A stretch of DNA of 64,000 nt. Origin: Ectobius pallidus. Taxonomy: Eukaryota > Arthropoda > Insecta > Blattodea > Ectobiidae. The translations under genes were made by a program, and so were the position numbers. Shown one piece after another: positions 1 to 11,746 of the stretch. Each line of letters starts with the position of its first letter. Position 1 is the stretch's first letter. The stretch lies in contig CAXKWD010000002.1 in the NCBI GenBank assembly GCA_964059195.1, positions 168,708,559 to 168,772,558 on the forward strand, read 5' to 3'. Under the pieces are notes generated by a model. The model was given only the letters and a program-made list of their open reading frames with translations, was not told the DNA's origin and did not search any database.

Positions 1-384
1 TTTTCAACTGTTCCTATTTCCTGTGAGTGCTAAAATGGTGTTAGTTAACCCTCTGTCGTAAAAGCATGGTGAAACGCGTGAGTCACAAGGACGAGTTAAA
101 ATTTTAGCTCGAAGTTAACAAACCCGGGGTTAGTGTATATTTAACCCCTGTCGATGAGATCGGGCATAAATGTGAAAAGTATCCTCCTATTGTTCTAGAA
201 CTCAAACAAGAAAACCTTAACTCCGCAAAATGTTCTCCCAGTTGACAGGTTTTTTCATAACAGATTTAGGAATATGAAGAGCACTACGAGGAGATAGCAG
301 CTTATATCATTACTGATTATCATAAATGAACAATAGCAAAATCATCATAGGCAACCCCACGAGAGTTGAATTTATTAAGTCTAC
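1..384. other. Unassigned AT-rich sequence
   Basis: I see no credible coding frame, TIR or RNA signal here. It leads directly into the repeat that starts near 385. Confidence 0.4.
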
Positions 385-1382
385 TAGCATGTGCCCGCGG
401 CTTCGCCCGCGATAATTATTTTAAAAATTAAAAATGAAGAGCATACTAGTTAAAACATTATATTTATTAACACCTAAATCACGTGGACTACATACCACGA
501 TTAGATAGCATCGCCTGGTAAAAGCGACCTCAGATTCGAGTTCCCTGGCCCAGAAAACCCCTGCATAGCGAGTTTCGTCCAAGTCGAACAATGTTTGGCC
601 ATATTTAGGCCTATAATGAATATCCCTCTTCCGTGTAAGTTGAAAATTGCATACGTCTGCGGGCCTTGATATTCTAAACAAATGAATCGTCCAGGATGGA
701 CTTACAAAATCAAGCGATCGCCCGCGATAATTATTTAAAAAATTAAAAATTAAGAGCATAATAGTTAAATCATTATATCTATTAGCACCTAAATCACGTG
801 AATTACATACCACGATTAGATAGAGTCGCCTGGTAAAAGCGACCTCAGATTCGAGGTCCTTGGCCCAGAAAACCCCTGTATAGTGAGTTTCGTCCAAATC
901 GAACAACGTTTGACCATATTTAGGCCTATTTTGATTATCCCTCTTATAATAATAACAATAATAAAAATAATATAATAATAATAATCTTCTTTGGTGTACG
1001 TTGAAAATTTCATATGTCTGCGTGCCTTGACATTATAAACAAATGAATCGACCAGCGTGAGCTACAACATTCAAGCGATCGCAAAAGTTTTATTTGCAAG
1101 GTATGACAAAAATAGCCAAAGCCAACTGTAATTGATTTGACATTGAAATGTATAACTGAAAACCGATGCTTCGAAAACGCAAAAAATGCACGTTTTTTGC
1201 CCGTTTTTTCACTCATAACTTATGAACGAAAGCGAAAATTAAAATTCCAGCTTCGAGGTGCATTTTCCGACCCTTCAGTCCACCTATGTTTAAAATTTCA
1301 GATCTCTGCGTTGAGTAGATTTCGCTGGGCATCGCAGACAGAAGGAAGACAGATACTGTACTTCCTTTTATTAATATAGATT
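385..1382. repeat. Interspersed repeat with internal ~315-bp tandem duplication
   Basis: The left end carries CCCGCGGCTTCGCCCGCG (396-411 region) and the right end finishes in TTATTAATATAGATT, a start/end style I associate with widespread insect retroelement-derived repeats; the family is not certain. Inside, about 405-719 and 720-1081 are diverged tandem copies: both run from CCCGCGATAATTATT to a TCAAGCGATCG end and share blocks such as CGCCTGGTAAAAGCGACCTC. The second copy has an extra AT-rich microsatellite (about 947-982). The long minus-strand frame at 421-906 exists only because of this duplication; its peptide repeats itself and matches nothing I know. Confidence 0.65.
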
Positions 1383-2867
1383 TCATGAATAAAAATGTAA
1401 CGGATTATTCAAATAATAATTACTTTCATGCTTTGTTGCATAAAAACAAAACTAACAGCTGCGAGATCACGGCCTACCATGAATCAACTATCCATGAATC
1501 GATTCGAGTTACCATATTGTAACCAGGTCTACCAATGGTGCATATGAGACATAGTTAACTTCATTCAGGTAAGCTAACAGCAGAACAGAATAAAAGCACA
1601 CGAACTGGCTTGCACCGAATCGAAATTGTGTTTTTAATCAATGTACATTTCTATTATTTCAATTTCCAAACAAGTTATGTTATATAAAACAATCTGTTTT
1701 CGTGCTGTTAATGGCAACATGTGACATATTAATCAATGCACACTGATGCTTTCGTGTCCAGTAACGAGCAGACCAGTTAACCCGTTAAAATGTCATCCTC
1801 GCGATTCCTACAAGATTATTGTAATATAAACGGCCGTGATTGGTCTATATCCGAGGAATTGCTAAACGTCATTGGTCATTATCAAACACGGGGCGTATGA
1901 GTGGAATAGTCAATACTATATTAGCCAACTAAATTATATTACAGTACTATAACTCCCTACTGAACATAGTAAAAAATCTTTACTTACTCGGTTCTGAAAG
2001 GCGAAGAGAACGGTGAATTAAAACTCAACTCCACTTACCTGAAAAGGGGGGAAAAAAAGCACGTTCAAGTACACAATATAAACAACAACTTTTATTTTTC
2101 ATGATTCGGTTTTATGACGAATACTCCATTCCCCTTTAAATCATACCCAACACCAACCAAATACATTTTGACCAAGCCCCCCAAATTCTTTAGCAACAAA
2201 ATCTGTTCTGTTAAATCGAGAAATTAAAGTGATGTTCAATAATATTATTAACACATCACATGAGGTAAGTTAGTGCTATTAATAAATATATTACGTGATA
2301 TGATACACAAATTCTAATTCTTTCTATGTATAAATGTACAATAATATCAGTTTCGCTCAAATTTAGTCCTTTAGAACTTGTTTGTTAGCTGAAGTATAGA
2401 GTTGTCTTCTATACAGACATTTTCATTATCATGAGTCAAACCTTCTGGGGTAACTATGGGTTTAAATTGCCAAGCAGATATCTTCCCCTTCTTGCGAACA
2501 AATTACGTGTAGTGATATCGCGAACGCAAGAGGACCAGAACTTCAGTGCAAGCAAGTTCTACCTACAGTAAGACATCAGTACATTTGCATTGTCAATTCG
2601 AAGAACCAATGTTCCCAAGGAATCGATTACAGTGTGTAGCTTACACATAAAAAAGAAACACCTTCGTAACAAGAGCCAAGAATCCACGGGTTTATTCCTT
2701 GCATATAAGACTACACTTTAAAGCGATGTTTAAGGCGTTCTCCTTTATTGTTAATTAACTAACCTAATACGCTATATTAGAAATAAGTAAAGTTTGGGAA
2801 GGTTCTGGTCTATACATTTACTTTAAAATATTCTTCTCCCTAATCTGTATACTTTACTTTGCCCTTA
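1383..2867. other. Unassigned AT-rich sequence
   Basis: No coding frame above ~60 residues that I trust, no inverted repeats and no RNA gene signal seen. Confidence 0.4.
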
Positions 2868-3426
2868 TATAGAGTGATTGAAAAGGATGCGCACAAACTT
2901 AAATATTTGTAGAGGGGTCGGAATACAACAACTTCAGAAGAGGAACTTGTATCTAGAAACAATTCCGAGTCAGTGAAAGCCTGGGAATATCATGAACTAC
3001 ATTATGGACAATCAATTATTATTTCGTGCACACAATGAAATTAAGCAAAGATTGTGTTTTCTGTACTTTTTCTTTTCAAATTATGCTCAAATTGGCAACC
3101 ACCACACGCAATGCAAGCATAATATCGTTGTAGAAAACTGTGGTGCACTCCATCAAGTATACCACGCGTCTCTCGAACCTCACCACATGCTGCAAGTATT
3201 CTGGCAAGAAGAGTTCTTTGTTTTAAAAAAGTTCAGTAAAAATTCTTAACTTAGTTTCAGTCTGTGCACAAAACAGCTGATTGTTCATTATGTAGTTCCT
3301 GACATCCGCAGGCCTACACCGACACAGGATTACTTCCTAGACCATAAGTTCCTGTTCTGAAGTTGTTGGTATTTCGACCCCTGTACAAGGTTATTTTTTT
3401 AGCTCAACCATTTGAGTCACTCTGTA
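2868..3426. mobile_element. Long-TIR MITE flanked by TA (TACAGAGTG family)
   Basis: Terminal inverted repeats begin TATAGAGTGATT on the left and, read inward on the other strand, TACAGAGTGACT on the right. Similarity continues ~90 bp inward (shared block AACAACTTCAGAA.AGGAACTT), so the arms are long. A TA dinucleotide abuts both ends (2866-2867, 3427-3428), which fits the Tc1/mariner-type target choice. No transposase is encoded; the 85-residue plus-strand frame at 2992-3249 has no recognisable domain. The element at 30750-31288 has the same build (TACAGGGTG ends, long arms, TA flank), so the two may be relatives. Confidence 0.75.
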
Positions 3427-3776
3427 TAAAAATATTAAGTTTAAGCAGTTTATTTTTCTTAGGCAGGCCAGAAGGCGTGCTTGACATGAGAGAAATACGT
3501 TTTTGCATGTGAAATCAAGAGTGTCAATCTCTGTCAACTGATCATTACCAGGTCATTATTGGCATGTGAAATTTTTTAAGTTATGGTTACGTAACAACTG
3601 TTCTGTACTGGTACTTCGGCCGGCAACCGTCGCCTATGTGCCGGAATATTGCCCGCAGTTCTTTTACACGTCCGTAAATATATAACGCAAATATAAATAT
3701 CACCGATCGAGGCCAAGTTGAAGATTAAGGCACAGTATGTGAGAACGGTTAAGCTGTTAGATTAAACTATATATAG

Positions 3777-3819
<43 letters not shown>

Positions 3820-4779
3820 TGTACTGGTGTAAATACTGGTGTGGAAGCATGAAATACAAATTAATTTTAAAAAATAAATAAAAGGTAGTAATTGTATACA
3901 ATCTAAAGCTATTACAGAATATATTTAACTTTTTTGCATTTATCGGTACCATTAAGTTGATAAAATTGAATTTTAACAAAATAATTGTATTATCTTCGGC
4001 CACAACTTGAGCAGTGTTCCAGTCCAGCAGTAGGCCTAATATATGGTTAATGAAGAGGTTTGAAATTATTTCTTCTCTTGTTACAATCGTGTGAATAAGG
4101 TCTCAATTTAATTTAGTGTTTATGAATGTGCAATGTTGAGTGCATTAAATTCCAGCAAAAAAAATTATGAATAGTTTAAAGGCTTTGGTAACTGATTCTG
4201 CAGTAAAATGAAGGAATTAAGAGCATTTCTTAAAATTCTTCCCATTCTATTAGACCATAGTAAACAATGAACTGAAATAAACCTAAAGAAACAAATACTG
4301 GTATAAACGATCGAATGACAAATTTATAGATAATTCTGCGCAACCTATTATATAGTCATCCCATTTTAAATGCTGACGTAATATAATGCCTAAACGTTTC
4401 ACTTGGGCGGATTGATTCAAACGCTGTTAGAAGTAGAACAGAATCGTGAATATTACCGGTATTAAATTTAAATGACTCTATTTTCTGTAAACCAGTGACA
4501 ATTAATGATGTTTAGCTGTATTAATGGACTATTCTGCAGCTAACTGCAGACATCGTACGAATATTAATGTTTCCCTTACTCTTTACTCTTCGAGGGATGG
4601 GGAACTATTTTTTCTTTTGGAAATGTGGGACCATTTTAAAATTTTGAAATATACAAACGAAAGAGCAGGGTATGGAATGTATGCATAATGCACAATATGG
4701 CTACTAAAGATGTAGGATAGTGAAGGAAACAGACAACCACAAACATCCATCCGCGTCTGCATCGTGTCGCTCTAAAGCC
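3427..4779. other. Unassigned sequence with a (TA)n microsatellite
   Basis: A pure TA run sits at about 3778-3818. The rest is AT-rich with no recognised feature. A minus-strand frame at 3767-4003 ends in an Ile-Tyr repeat read from the microsatellite and is not a gene. Confidence 0.45.
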
Positions 4780-4958
4780 AGGCGCCAGGTGACAGTCACA
4801 AACGCTGCCACTAGAAGCTTACACGACCACGAGTGGTCGCCACTTCTATCCATATATATTTCTTCTCTTATCAGTAGCAGAATGGACTCCGATTTGGAAG
4901 CACTAACGTTACTAACACTATTTTAACGGCTTTCTCTCTAACAGTTTCTGGATTAAAA

Positions 4959-5643
4959 CAGTGGCGGACACAGAGGGGGGGGATCGAGGGGTTATATCCC
5001 CCCCACCGAAAGTTGAAAAAATTAAGTAAAAAGAATAGGTTAAAAATGCGAATCAAAACGACAAATTTTACACACCTTTTTATGATACCCGTTTTCGGAA
5101 ATATTTAAATTGCTTATTTTTCATCAATTGAAAAGAGGGGATGGTGAACTTTATAATACAGAAAATATTAGTCCTTAGTCAACTCTGTCCAGATCAAATT
5201 TCTACAGTCGTTCTTAGATCTATTCTAACGTTATTATTCCATCTTCGTCTCGGTCCCTCTAATGGTCATTTTCCTTCTGGTCTTCCCATTAAAATTTTGT
5301 TAAATGTCCTTCTCCACTCCCATTCGATCAACACACTCAGCCCGTACTGACCACCAGCATTTAATTAATTTCACGGTATTAGGAGAACGATACAGACAGT
5401 AAAGTTTATCGTTGTAGAGCTTTCTCCATTCCGCTGACACCCTGTTCTTATTTTATCTAAATATTTTCCTTAAAACTTTATTTTCAAATACTTTCAACTT
5501 GTGTTCCTCCTGCAATGTGGCCACGTTTCACATTTATACAAAACTACAGGTAAAATTACAGTTTTATAAACTCATTATAAATATAAGCTAACTTTTTTTC
5601 TCCTCAAATCCCTCCCCGAAAGAAAATTCTGCGTCCGCCACTG
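4959..5643. mobile_element. hAT-like non-autonomous element carrying a LINE fragment
   Basis: The ends are CAGTGGCGGACACAGA and its reverse TCTGCGTCCGCCACTG (5628-5643), 16-bp TIRs with one mismatch. Flanks GATTAAAA (4951-4958) and GATTAAAT (5643-5650) fit an 8-bp TSD if one G is shared with the TIR, probably after a 1-bp loss. G-rich and C-rich blocks lie just inside the ends. The same TIR bounds 18829-18973, whose 8-bp TSD is perfect, which supports the hAT assignment. Most of the interior (about 5140-5580) is a degraded LINE 3' region on the minus strand. No hAT transposase is present. Confidence 0.75.
5140..5580 (-). pseudogene. LINE reverse-transcriptase C-terminal remnant (family A)
   Basis: Read on the minus strand in changing frames, this stretch gives the tail of a non-LTR reverse transcriptase: a TVILPVVLYKCETW motif, then FENKVLRKIF, EWRKLYNDKLYCLYRSP and MGRPEGKWPLEGPRRRW. 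The usual form of the last motif is GKPEGKRPLGRPRRRWED. Stops and frameshifts are frequent, so the copy is dead. The same region is better preserved at 30033-30660. It lies wholly inside the hAT-like element 4959-5643, so either the LINE inserted there or the fragment was captured. The LINE clade is not resolved. Confidence 0.65.
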
Positions 5644-6104
5644 ATTAAATCCACTCGAACATTTAAAATTAATACTTCATAACTCTGATTGTGAAGACTC
5701 TACGGTTCGTCAATGCCCTTCTCAGTAATAAGGGGTAACTTATTAATTTTTAAATATTTTAGGTCATGAATGTATTTTTTTATTTTTCATATTTTCTATT
5801 TTTTATGCCTTGCCCTAGTCATTATGGCACGCAATAGATTAGGGACCCAAGTTCTTCAGGAAGGGAGCTCTATGGCAGTGTAGAACACCAGAGGGGGATT
5901 AGAAGCGACCACTAAACGCCAAATGTGCGCCTAGACCCGTTTTGTGGCGACCACAAGCAGCGAGAACTTTCTCCGTCAGCTTGTGGCTGATGTTGGCATT
6001 TGCAGCCGTCAAGTGTGCGGTTACTCCATTTAAACTCCATGTAAAAGCCTTCCCGCTACTTGTGGTCGCCACCGATCACAAAACGCCACGTGTGCGCCAG
6101 GCCT

Positions 6105-8256
6105 AAATGTTTTGTGGTAGTTGGAAGCATGAAAGCATACACACTCCATAATCCCTTAAAGTTTGGTAGGGATGGGCATTATTCCCCAAATCTTCTATCA
6201 GCTTGTAGCATTTCTCCCTCGGAAAGTGACTATTTTGACTTAAGAATGCAGTTCACATCTTGGCGGCTGCTCACAACTAAATTACCATCCCTTAACAGCA
6301 AAGCTGTTGCTTATAAGGAGTAATGTAGTAACTGCACATATAGTTTATGAATTCATAGTAAAGGCACCATTCAAGTTAGGCCCCATGTGAAAAAAATAAA
6401 TTAATAAGAACAAATAATGAAGTTAGCTTTGCTGAGTAACCCGGTTTTCAGTTACATATATTTTTATTTTAATATTAAGTAAGCGAGATGGTATTAATGC
6501 CCTTAGACCATAATTAATTATTATTATGTTCTAAACTACTAATAATAAGGCAAGGAAACTAGCATTATATACATTGCCACCTATCCAACCTTGGAGATCA
6601 GAACACTGTGAAACTTCGTAAAAAAATATTGTCGTTTATACATAACTCATAACAAGAACAACCATGAGAATATTAGTTTGAATAAATATTAACATTCTTC
6701 AAACCACTAATATTATCTACCAATAATAAACTAGGACTGAAGACCTTCTGTAGCTACTGAAGTGGGATCAAGGCAGTTGTCCAAGGTAACAGAGATGAGT
6801 TCCTTACATACATTAACTAACATATTATGACAATAAATTCTATTCTGGCATTTTAAAGTAATCCTACCTTACCTCCATTTTGTACCTGCATTATTCTGAA
6901 TTAATGGTTTTCATAATACTATTTTCTTTCTTGCAGTAACACATAATATTAAATGAAGAACTTTGTGACTGTTGCCAGTGATTTAGGTAGAAGAAAATAT
7001 TTGGGGGACTCACCTTTACTATGGTAGCTTCCATAAAGAAGGGTACTATAGAGAATGAACATTTTGGGGACCTTTTGACATAAACATGTAGTTTATAAGA
7101 CTACGATGGAAAAATAGTTTTCATAAATTATATAGAAAAGCAATTTTATTAAAAAAAACTAAACTTCATATATTTTGGGGGACTCACAACTAAATTACCA
7201 TCTCCCTCCATTGAACTAAAGCACGGACTGTGGTTCCAAATAATATGCTAACTTTAAGAATTGTGTCGTGTAGGCCGTGCCAAGTCTTAGAAGATTACCT
7301 TGGGTTGAATTTCAAGCCATTTATAAATTATAACATACTGTGCCGTTGAAGCAATCCGTGCATTCTATTTGTTCTGTCATTTCCTATCTTGACTGCCTAC
7401 CGCGTGCCACATATTATATGGTAAACAATTATTATTACAACTAACATCTTCCGTATTATTAATATTTTAATATCCTATGAGATGCTTAACGTGATCCATT
7501 CTTGGTGAAGAAAAAGCGCTGAATATTTTGAGAAGTGTTAATCTGTACAAGTAAAAAGTGCAGTATGCACATTATAAAAATTACATTTTCTACGACACAT
7601 ATGGCTTTGAACTTAGGGTGGTAAGTAAAGACATTTGGTCTAATTTGTAAAGAAGTCATCATCCGCGAAAAATATTGATTTTAGGGCCCATGCCTTTTAA
7701 TTTCTCTTGTATTGATAACAACTATCGCCTCTGAAAATACTGATGATACTTCGAGTGGATCACACCGACCCTCTCTTAAGATGTACGTATAATTTTCAGA
7801 CCCATATCTAAGATCACTTCCATAATTATCTCAAAATATCGAATTACAGTATTATTTTTATCACTGTGTATGATATAGCCTAAATTATATAAATTATTTA
7901 TTTAAATTGCATTTACTACTTGTTCATCTATGCCTACCTTTTCACTTGCACCATACAGTTCAAAATATTCAGTTTACTAACATAAAATATTATCGTTTCA
8001 CATAAAATATATATTTCTTGTTCTGGAACTTCAGCGGACCACACGGGTCTAGAGTAATAATTTTCATTTAAAGAGAGAAACAGAATTTAATTATATAATA
8101 TAAAACTAATACTCGAAGCTTAAAGTTTAGAACATTTATCAGATCAGTGACTTTATACAGTCAAACTTTGGTCAGTGACCTTGTACTCTACAATGTACTG
8201 AGAATAAAATTTCTCTTCCGGAATATCTAAAGTTGGCTTAAAGATTCGCATCAGCT
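6105..8256. other. Unassigned AT-rich sequence
   Basis: No element boundaries recognised. One ~20-bp phrase, CTCACAACTAAATTACCATC, occurs at about 6268 and again near 7184; GGGGGACTCAC occurs near 7003 and 7179. These look like scraps of a local duplication. No coding frame is credible. Confidence 0.4.
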
Positions 8257-8711
8257 GGTAAGGACACTAATCTGCTAAGGGCTGCAGGGCTAAGTTGCTG
8301 GTCTAGAATAGCTATTTCACTTCAAAATGTGTATCGTTATAAAAGGGTGTTCACAAAATATCTTAATCGCTATAACGAGGGACAATTAACGTTATTTAGA
8401 TAAGAAATTTGCTGGGACCATAGCAAAATATCGCTTAATGCGGGTTTATCGTTATACTGTATCGGTCTTCGTTATATGGAGGTTCAACTGTACTAAACCA
8501 CTTTTCAAATGGGACAGACAACCTATGCTTAAGAAGTTTTCATCTGAAACAAGTATCGCTATTGGCAATCAACTAGGCCTAAACGACCACGTGCGGCAAG
8601 TAATGAAATTGTGAAGCAAGCTATATACAGTATAACAATTGGGAAGGACACTAATCTGCTACCTGCTACGGTCTGCAGAGTTAAGTTGCTGGTCTAGAAT
8701 GGCTTCTTCAC
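8257..8711. repeat. Direct repeat pair around a pogo/Tigger-like end
   Basis: About 8257-8322 and 8642-8711 share GGACACTAATCTGCT and TAAGTTGCTGGTCTAGAAT, making a diverged ~65-bp direct repeat about 385 bp apart. Between them, text ending GTTATATGGAGGTTCAACTG at about 8490 resembles the TIR of pogo/Tigger-like elements (CAGTTGAACCTCCATATAAC reversed), followed by TA. The matching left end is not clear. Confidence 0.4.
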
Positions 8712-8856
8712 TATTTGCATTAACGCGGTGGCTGTTACTTCTTTGAGGGGTATCTAAACAATGTAACATATTACACATATCAATTTAGGCTTAACACTGA
8801 CGGAAAGAGAGAAGTAATTCTTGGGCTTACAATGTAATAAAAATAATAATAGTAAA

Positions 8857-9453
8857 TAAGCCCGACACAATCCCTTATAGGGCAAGGGCCTCCTACCATG
8901 GTAGGGCTGGCTCTGTTTTACTCTCCCAAGGTGAGCTATTTCCTTAGAGAGTTGGGTTTTCGCCTCCTGGTCGGTTAAGACCTATATAATAACAACACTT
9001 TCCTAGGACACTGTTTTCCTAATGAATTATATGCTCTATCACTTGTTTCCAGTTCACTTTTTCTATGACCTATCCTGACCATCTCGTTTCTGCCTCCTCC
9101 CTGAACTCTTCTTCCCTTCCTAGATCACTGTTTTCCTAATGATTTAAATGTTTTATCACTTGTTTCCAGTACACTCTTTCTTTGGCCTGTCTTGTCAATC
9201 TCGTTCCTAACTCCTCCCTGAATTCGTCCTCCCACCTGCGTCGAGGTCTGCCTCTGCTTCTTTTACCCTTCCTCTGGCCCCAAACAGTTGTTGTATACGC
9301 CCATCTTTCTTGATTCATTCTGATGACGTGACCTCCCCAATTCCATCCGGTTTTTCTTACAACAATCGCTGCGTTTTCCAGTTCACTTCTTTTTCTTAAC
9401 TCCTCATTTCTTATCCTGTCCCTTAGATTTATACCCAACAGTTTTCTTTCCAT
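8857..9453 (-). pseudogene. LINE 3' end: RT C-terminus and 3' UTR (family B)
   Basis: The minus-strand frame 9453-9136 (105 residues) reads as the C-terminal part of an endonuclease/reverse-transcriptase LINE protein: GINLRDRIRNEELRKRS, then WNWGGHVIRM, then RGRPRRRWEDEFREELG and a terminal stop. It lacks the RT catalytic core, so it is a 5'-truncated copy. Downstream on that strand a ~115-bp piece of the coding end is duplicated (9004-9117 versus 9118-9240). The 3' UTR follows, with the block GGAGGCCCTTGCCCTATAAG near 8887, and ends in an ATT-rich tail near 8840-8856. The short insertion at 36310-36412 is the same 3' UTR. Confidence 0.75.
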
Positions 9454-10701
9454 CTTTCTCTGACAAATCTCTATGTACTACAATGTAGTACACAATAATG
9501 ACGACGGAATGTTAGAAGTAATTCTTTGATGGCTAGTATGCTCTAGTCTTCAGATGTTGAAGATCAATATGAAACTGTTTCCAAATACTGATAACATAGC
9601 ACGGTATAGGATGAAGTAACCCAAGCTTCAATTAGTAAACCATAATAATGTTTTTTTTTAATAAAAGATATTTATCTGCGAAGTAACACATTACATGTTT
9701 ACATCGTAAGACCGTTCAGAAAACACCAATATTAAAATACGCCATCAATTTATGCATAAGTTAAAGGTCCAGAGAAAAAATGTTTGCGCTTGTACCCCTG
9801 TATAGTGTATACGCATATGTACAACATTACAATAAAAAAGACGGAATACTAGACGTATTCACTGGTAGAGATGTCGTTAGCTATCAGTAACAAATTATGG
9901 ATTTTCGAGAGCCCTATCGAATCCAGCCTCCGTAAATGTGCAGATGTTTTCTAAGTTCTGTATTTTTTTCTCGATATTATAAAAGATCCACCAAGTGTTA
10001 ACCCGAATAAACAACAAAAGGTTCACGAGAAGGACACTGTTTGTAGATAGCAGTATCAGATTCACTACTTTCTTGTGACTGCGAAGATTATGGCGAAACG
10101 CAGATCGGTTGCAAGTGGACAGGCTTCCGCTGGCGAAACGGTTTGAAAAATACGAGGGTAAGTATAAGATTTCCTTCACTTTTCCAAGTGGAGCAATATT
10201 TCCGGATATGTGTATCCCTATTACTTAAAAGTCGGCTTAAAATCCGGCTGCCAACAACGAAACTTTCAGCTTAATTAATGTTACGCATGCTTGCATAAAC
10301 TCTTACGAGACTATTAACATGTGGAAGAAACTCACCTGAGAAAAAGGAAGGAAGGATACAAAGATAATGACGATGATAATGAAGATGACGAGATTATTCG
10401 AGGGATTGTATGATGGGCATACAGACTTATACAGTTTTGCATAGTAGCCTACATTTTTTTTACTTACCCGCTTTCACACACACGTCTGGTACCGTACTGA
10501 TTAATTTGCATGATAACAATTAGAATGAATATGCATTTTTATAAATTTGAACAATTTATTGCTTTTCAGGAATGCAAGCACTAATATTGTTTAGTCTTAT
10601 TACATATTTTCATTTTATGAAAATTATTTTGTTTTCCATTCCTTTTCCTTATTTTAGTACAAATTCTGTGACTAATTTATATCAGGACGAGTTCGTGTGT
10701 A
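9454..10701. other. Unassigned sequence
   Basis: No element ends recognised. A 94-residue minus-strand frame (9895-10179) has a hydrophobic stretch but no family I know; AT-rich background makes chance likely. Confidence 0.4.
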
Positions 10702-11744
10702 GGGCAAGATAGGGTGACGCGCCGCACTTTTATGAAAATTCGTCTAGGCCTACCTCAAAACAGGATTGAATATTCTGAAAACTCTTTTTGAGATTCCAAG
10801 CTATGATATTCCCTCCCTGTATTTCAGCAACGGAAATATTTATAAAATAATAATTAAATGTGTAAATACAATTATTAAATTGAACGGCAAAGCGGGAGAG
10901 ATGCCGCGTTACAGGGTGCTATGCCGCACATATGGGAGACATGCCGCATTCATAATATCAGTCTAAATTTACATAAAAGGTACGTATAAAACAAAAGAGA
11001 ACCTATCTGCACAATCTCTGAATATGGGTGACTAGACTTTTTTAATTTTCGGTACCAAGTACTCCTTCAGGCCCAAGTGAGGGTTTTCCAAATTTCCTGT
11101 GTCCATGCGCCTACGAATAGTCCTTTCTGGCATATGATAGCGACGTTCGGCTTCCCGAATGGAAATTTCCCCTGCCTTAATTCGTGAACAGCTTCTTGTA
11201 GGTCACTGTCATTCCATAGGCCACGTTGTTTAGATCCCTCCTTTTCCCTATATCGTGTTGGCATGTTTATTGCCGAAAAGGGCAGAAAAAATAATTTTCT
11301 TATTTAATTATACTGCAAAACATTGTGCGGCGTGTCACCCTTGAAAGCTATGCGGCATGTGACCCAAAACTCAGGGACACGCGCCGCACTCATCTGTAGA
11401 GCTTATTGTCATTGTTGTTATGGCTAACTTCACTCACAATATCTTTACAATCTCTAAATAGTCTATTAAAAGTAGTACACGCAGGAAAAATGGAACAAAT
11501 ACAGAACAAGAAAGAATAAAGTAATGAGTACAAAAAAGTTTCGCAGTGAAACTAGTGCACTTACCTGATAAATGACGCTATAACAATGAAATAAACACCA
11601 CAAACAATGAACTTATGCGATCCAATTACTCTAGAGAGGGAACTGGAGATGGTATCACGACAACTAGCGGTATCTAGCGTCAAATGTCCGAGTTAGAGGG
11701 GGTGCGGCAACTATCCCGGTGCGGCGCGTCACCCGGTTTTGCCC
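10702..11744. mobile_element. pogo-like DNA transposon remnant with TA target duplication
   Basis: The ends GGGCAAGATAGGGTGACGCG (10702) and, on the other strand, GGGCAAAACCGGGTGACGCG (inward from 11744) are ~26-bp TIRs. Both are flanked by TA (10700-10701, 11745-11746). GCCGC-containing motifs are clustered inside both ends: ATGCCGC recurs at 10901, 10921 and 10941, exactly 20 bp apart, and GCGGCGTGTCACCC / GCGGCATGTGACCC lie near 11328-11365 on the right. Such subterminal repeats are commonly transposase binding sites. The only coding trace is a Psq-type DNA-binding frame at 11047-11264. The catalytic part is missing. Confidence 0.75.
11047..11264 (-). pseudogene. Psq-type HTH domain of a pogo-like transposase, frameshifted
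   Basis: The minus strand starts with ATG at 11264 and reads MPTRYREKEGSKQRGLWNDS, then LQEAVHELRQGK. After a frameshift near 11160 it continues IREAERRYHMPERTIRRRMD, then NLENPHLGPEG and a stop near 11047. The layout (W-x-x-x-D-L-x-x-A-V, then I-R-x-A, then P-x-R-T-I-R-R-R) is that of a pipsqueak/CENP-B-type helix-turn-helix, the N-terminal DNA-binding domain of many pogo-superfamily transposases and of some domesticated insect regulators. Its position inside a TA-flanked TIR element favours the transposase reading. The frameshift and missing DDE domain mean it is not functional. Confidence 0.7.
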
Positions 11745-11746
11745 TA

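Larger units (their letters stand above)
4780..6104. repeat. Possible outer element around the hAT insertion
   Basis: Near 4778 the sequence reads AGCCAGGCGCCAGGTGACAG followed by a GTGGTCGCCAC block. The strand-reversed text near 6104 reads AGGCCTGGCGCACACGTGG followed by GGTGGCGACCACAAG. The order of motifs is similar, suggesting weak inverted ends of an older element into which the 4959-5643 element inserted. A second copy of the right-end text lies at about 5903-5935, in the same orientation. No TSD was found, so this is tentative. Confidence 0.3.

Noticed and set aside
421..906. 161-residue minus-strand open frame
   Set aside because: It exists because of an internal tandem duplication in a repeat; no known domain and no gene-like start context.
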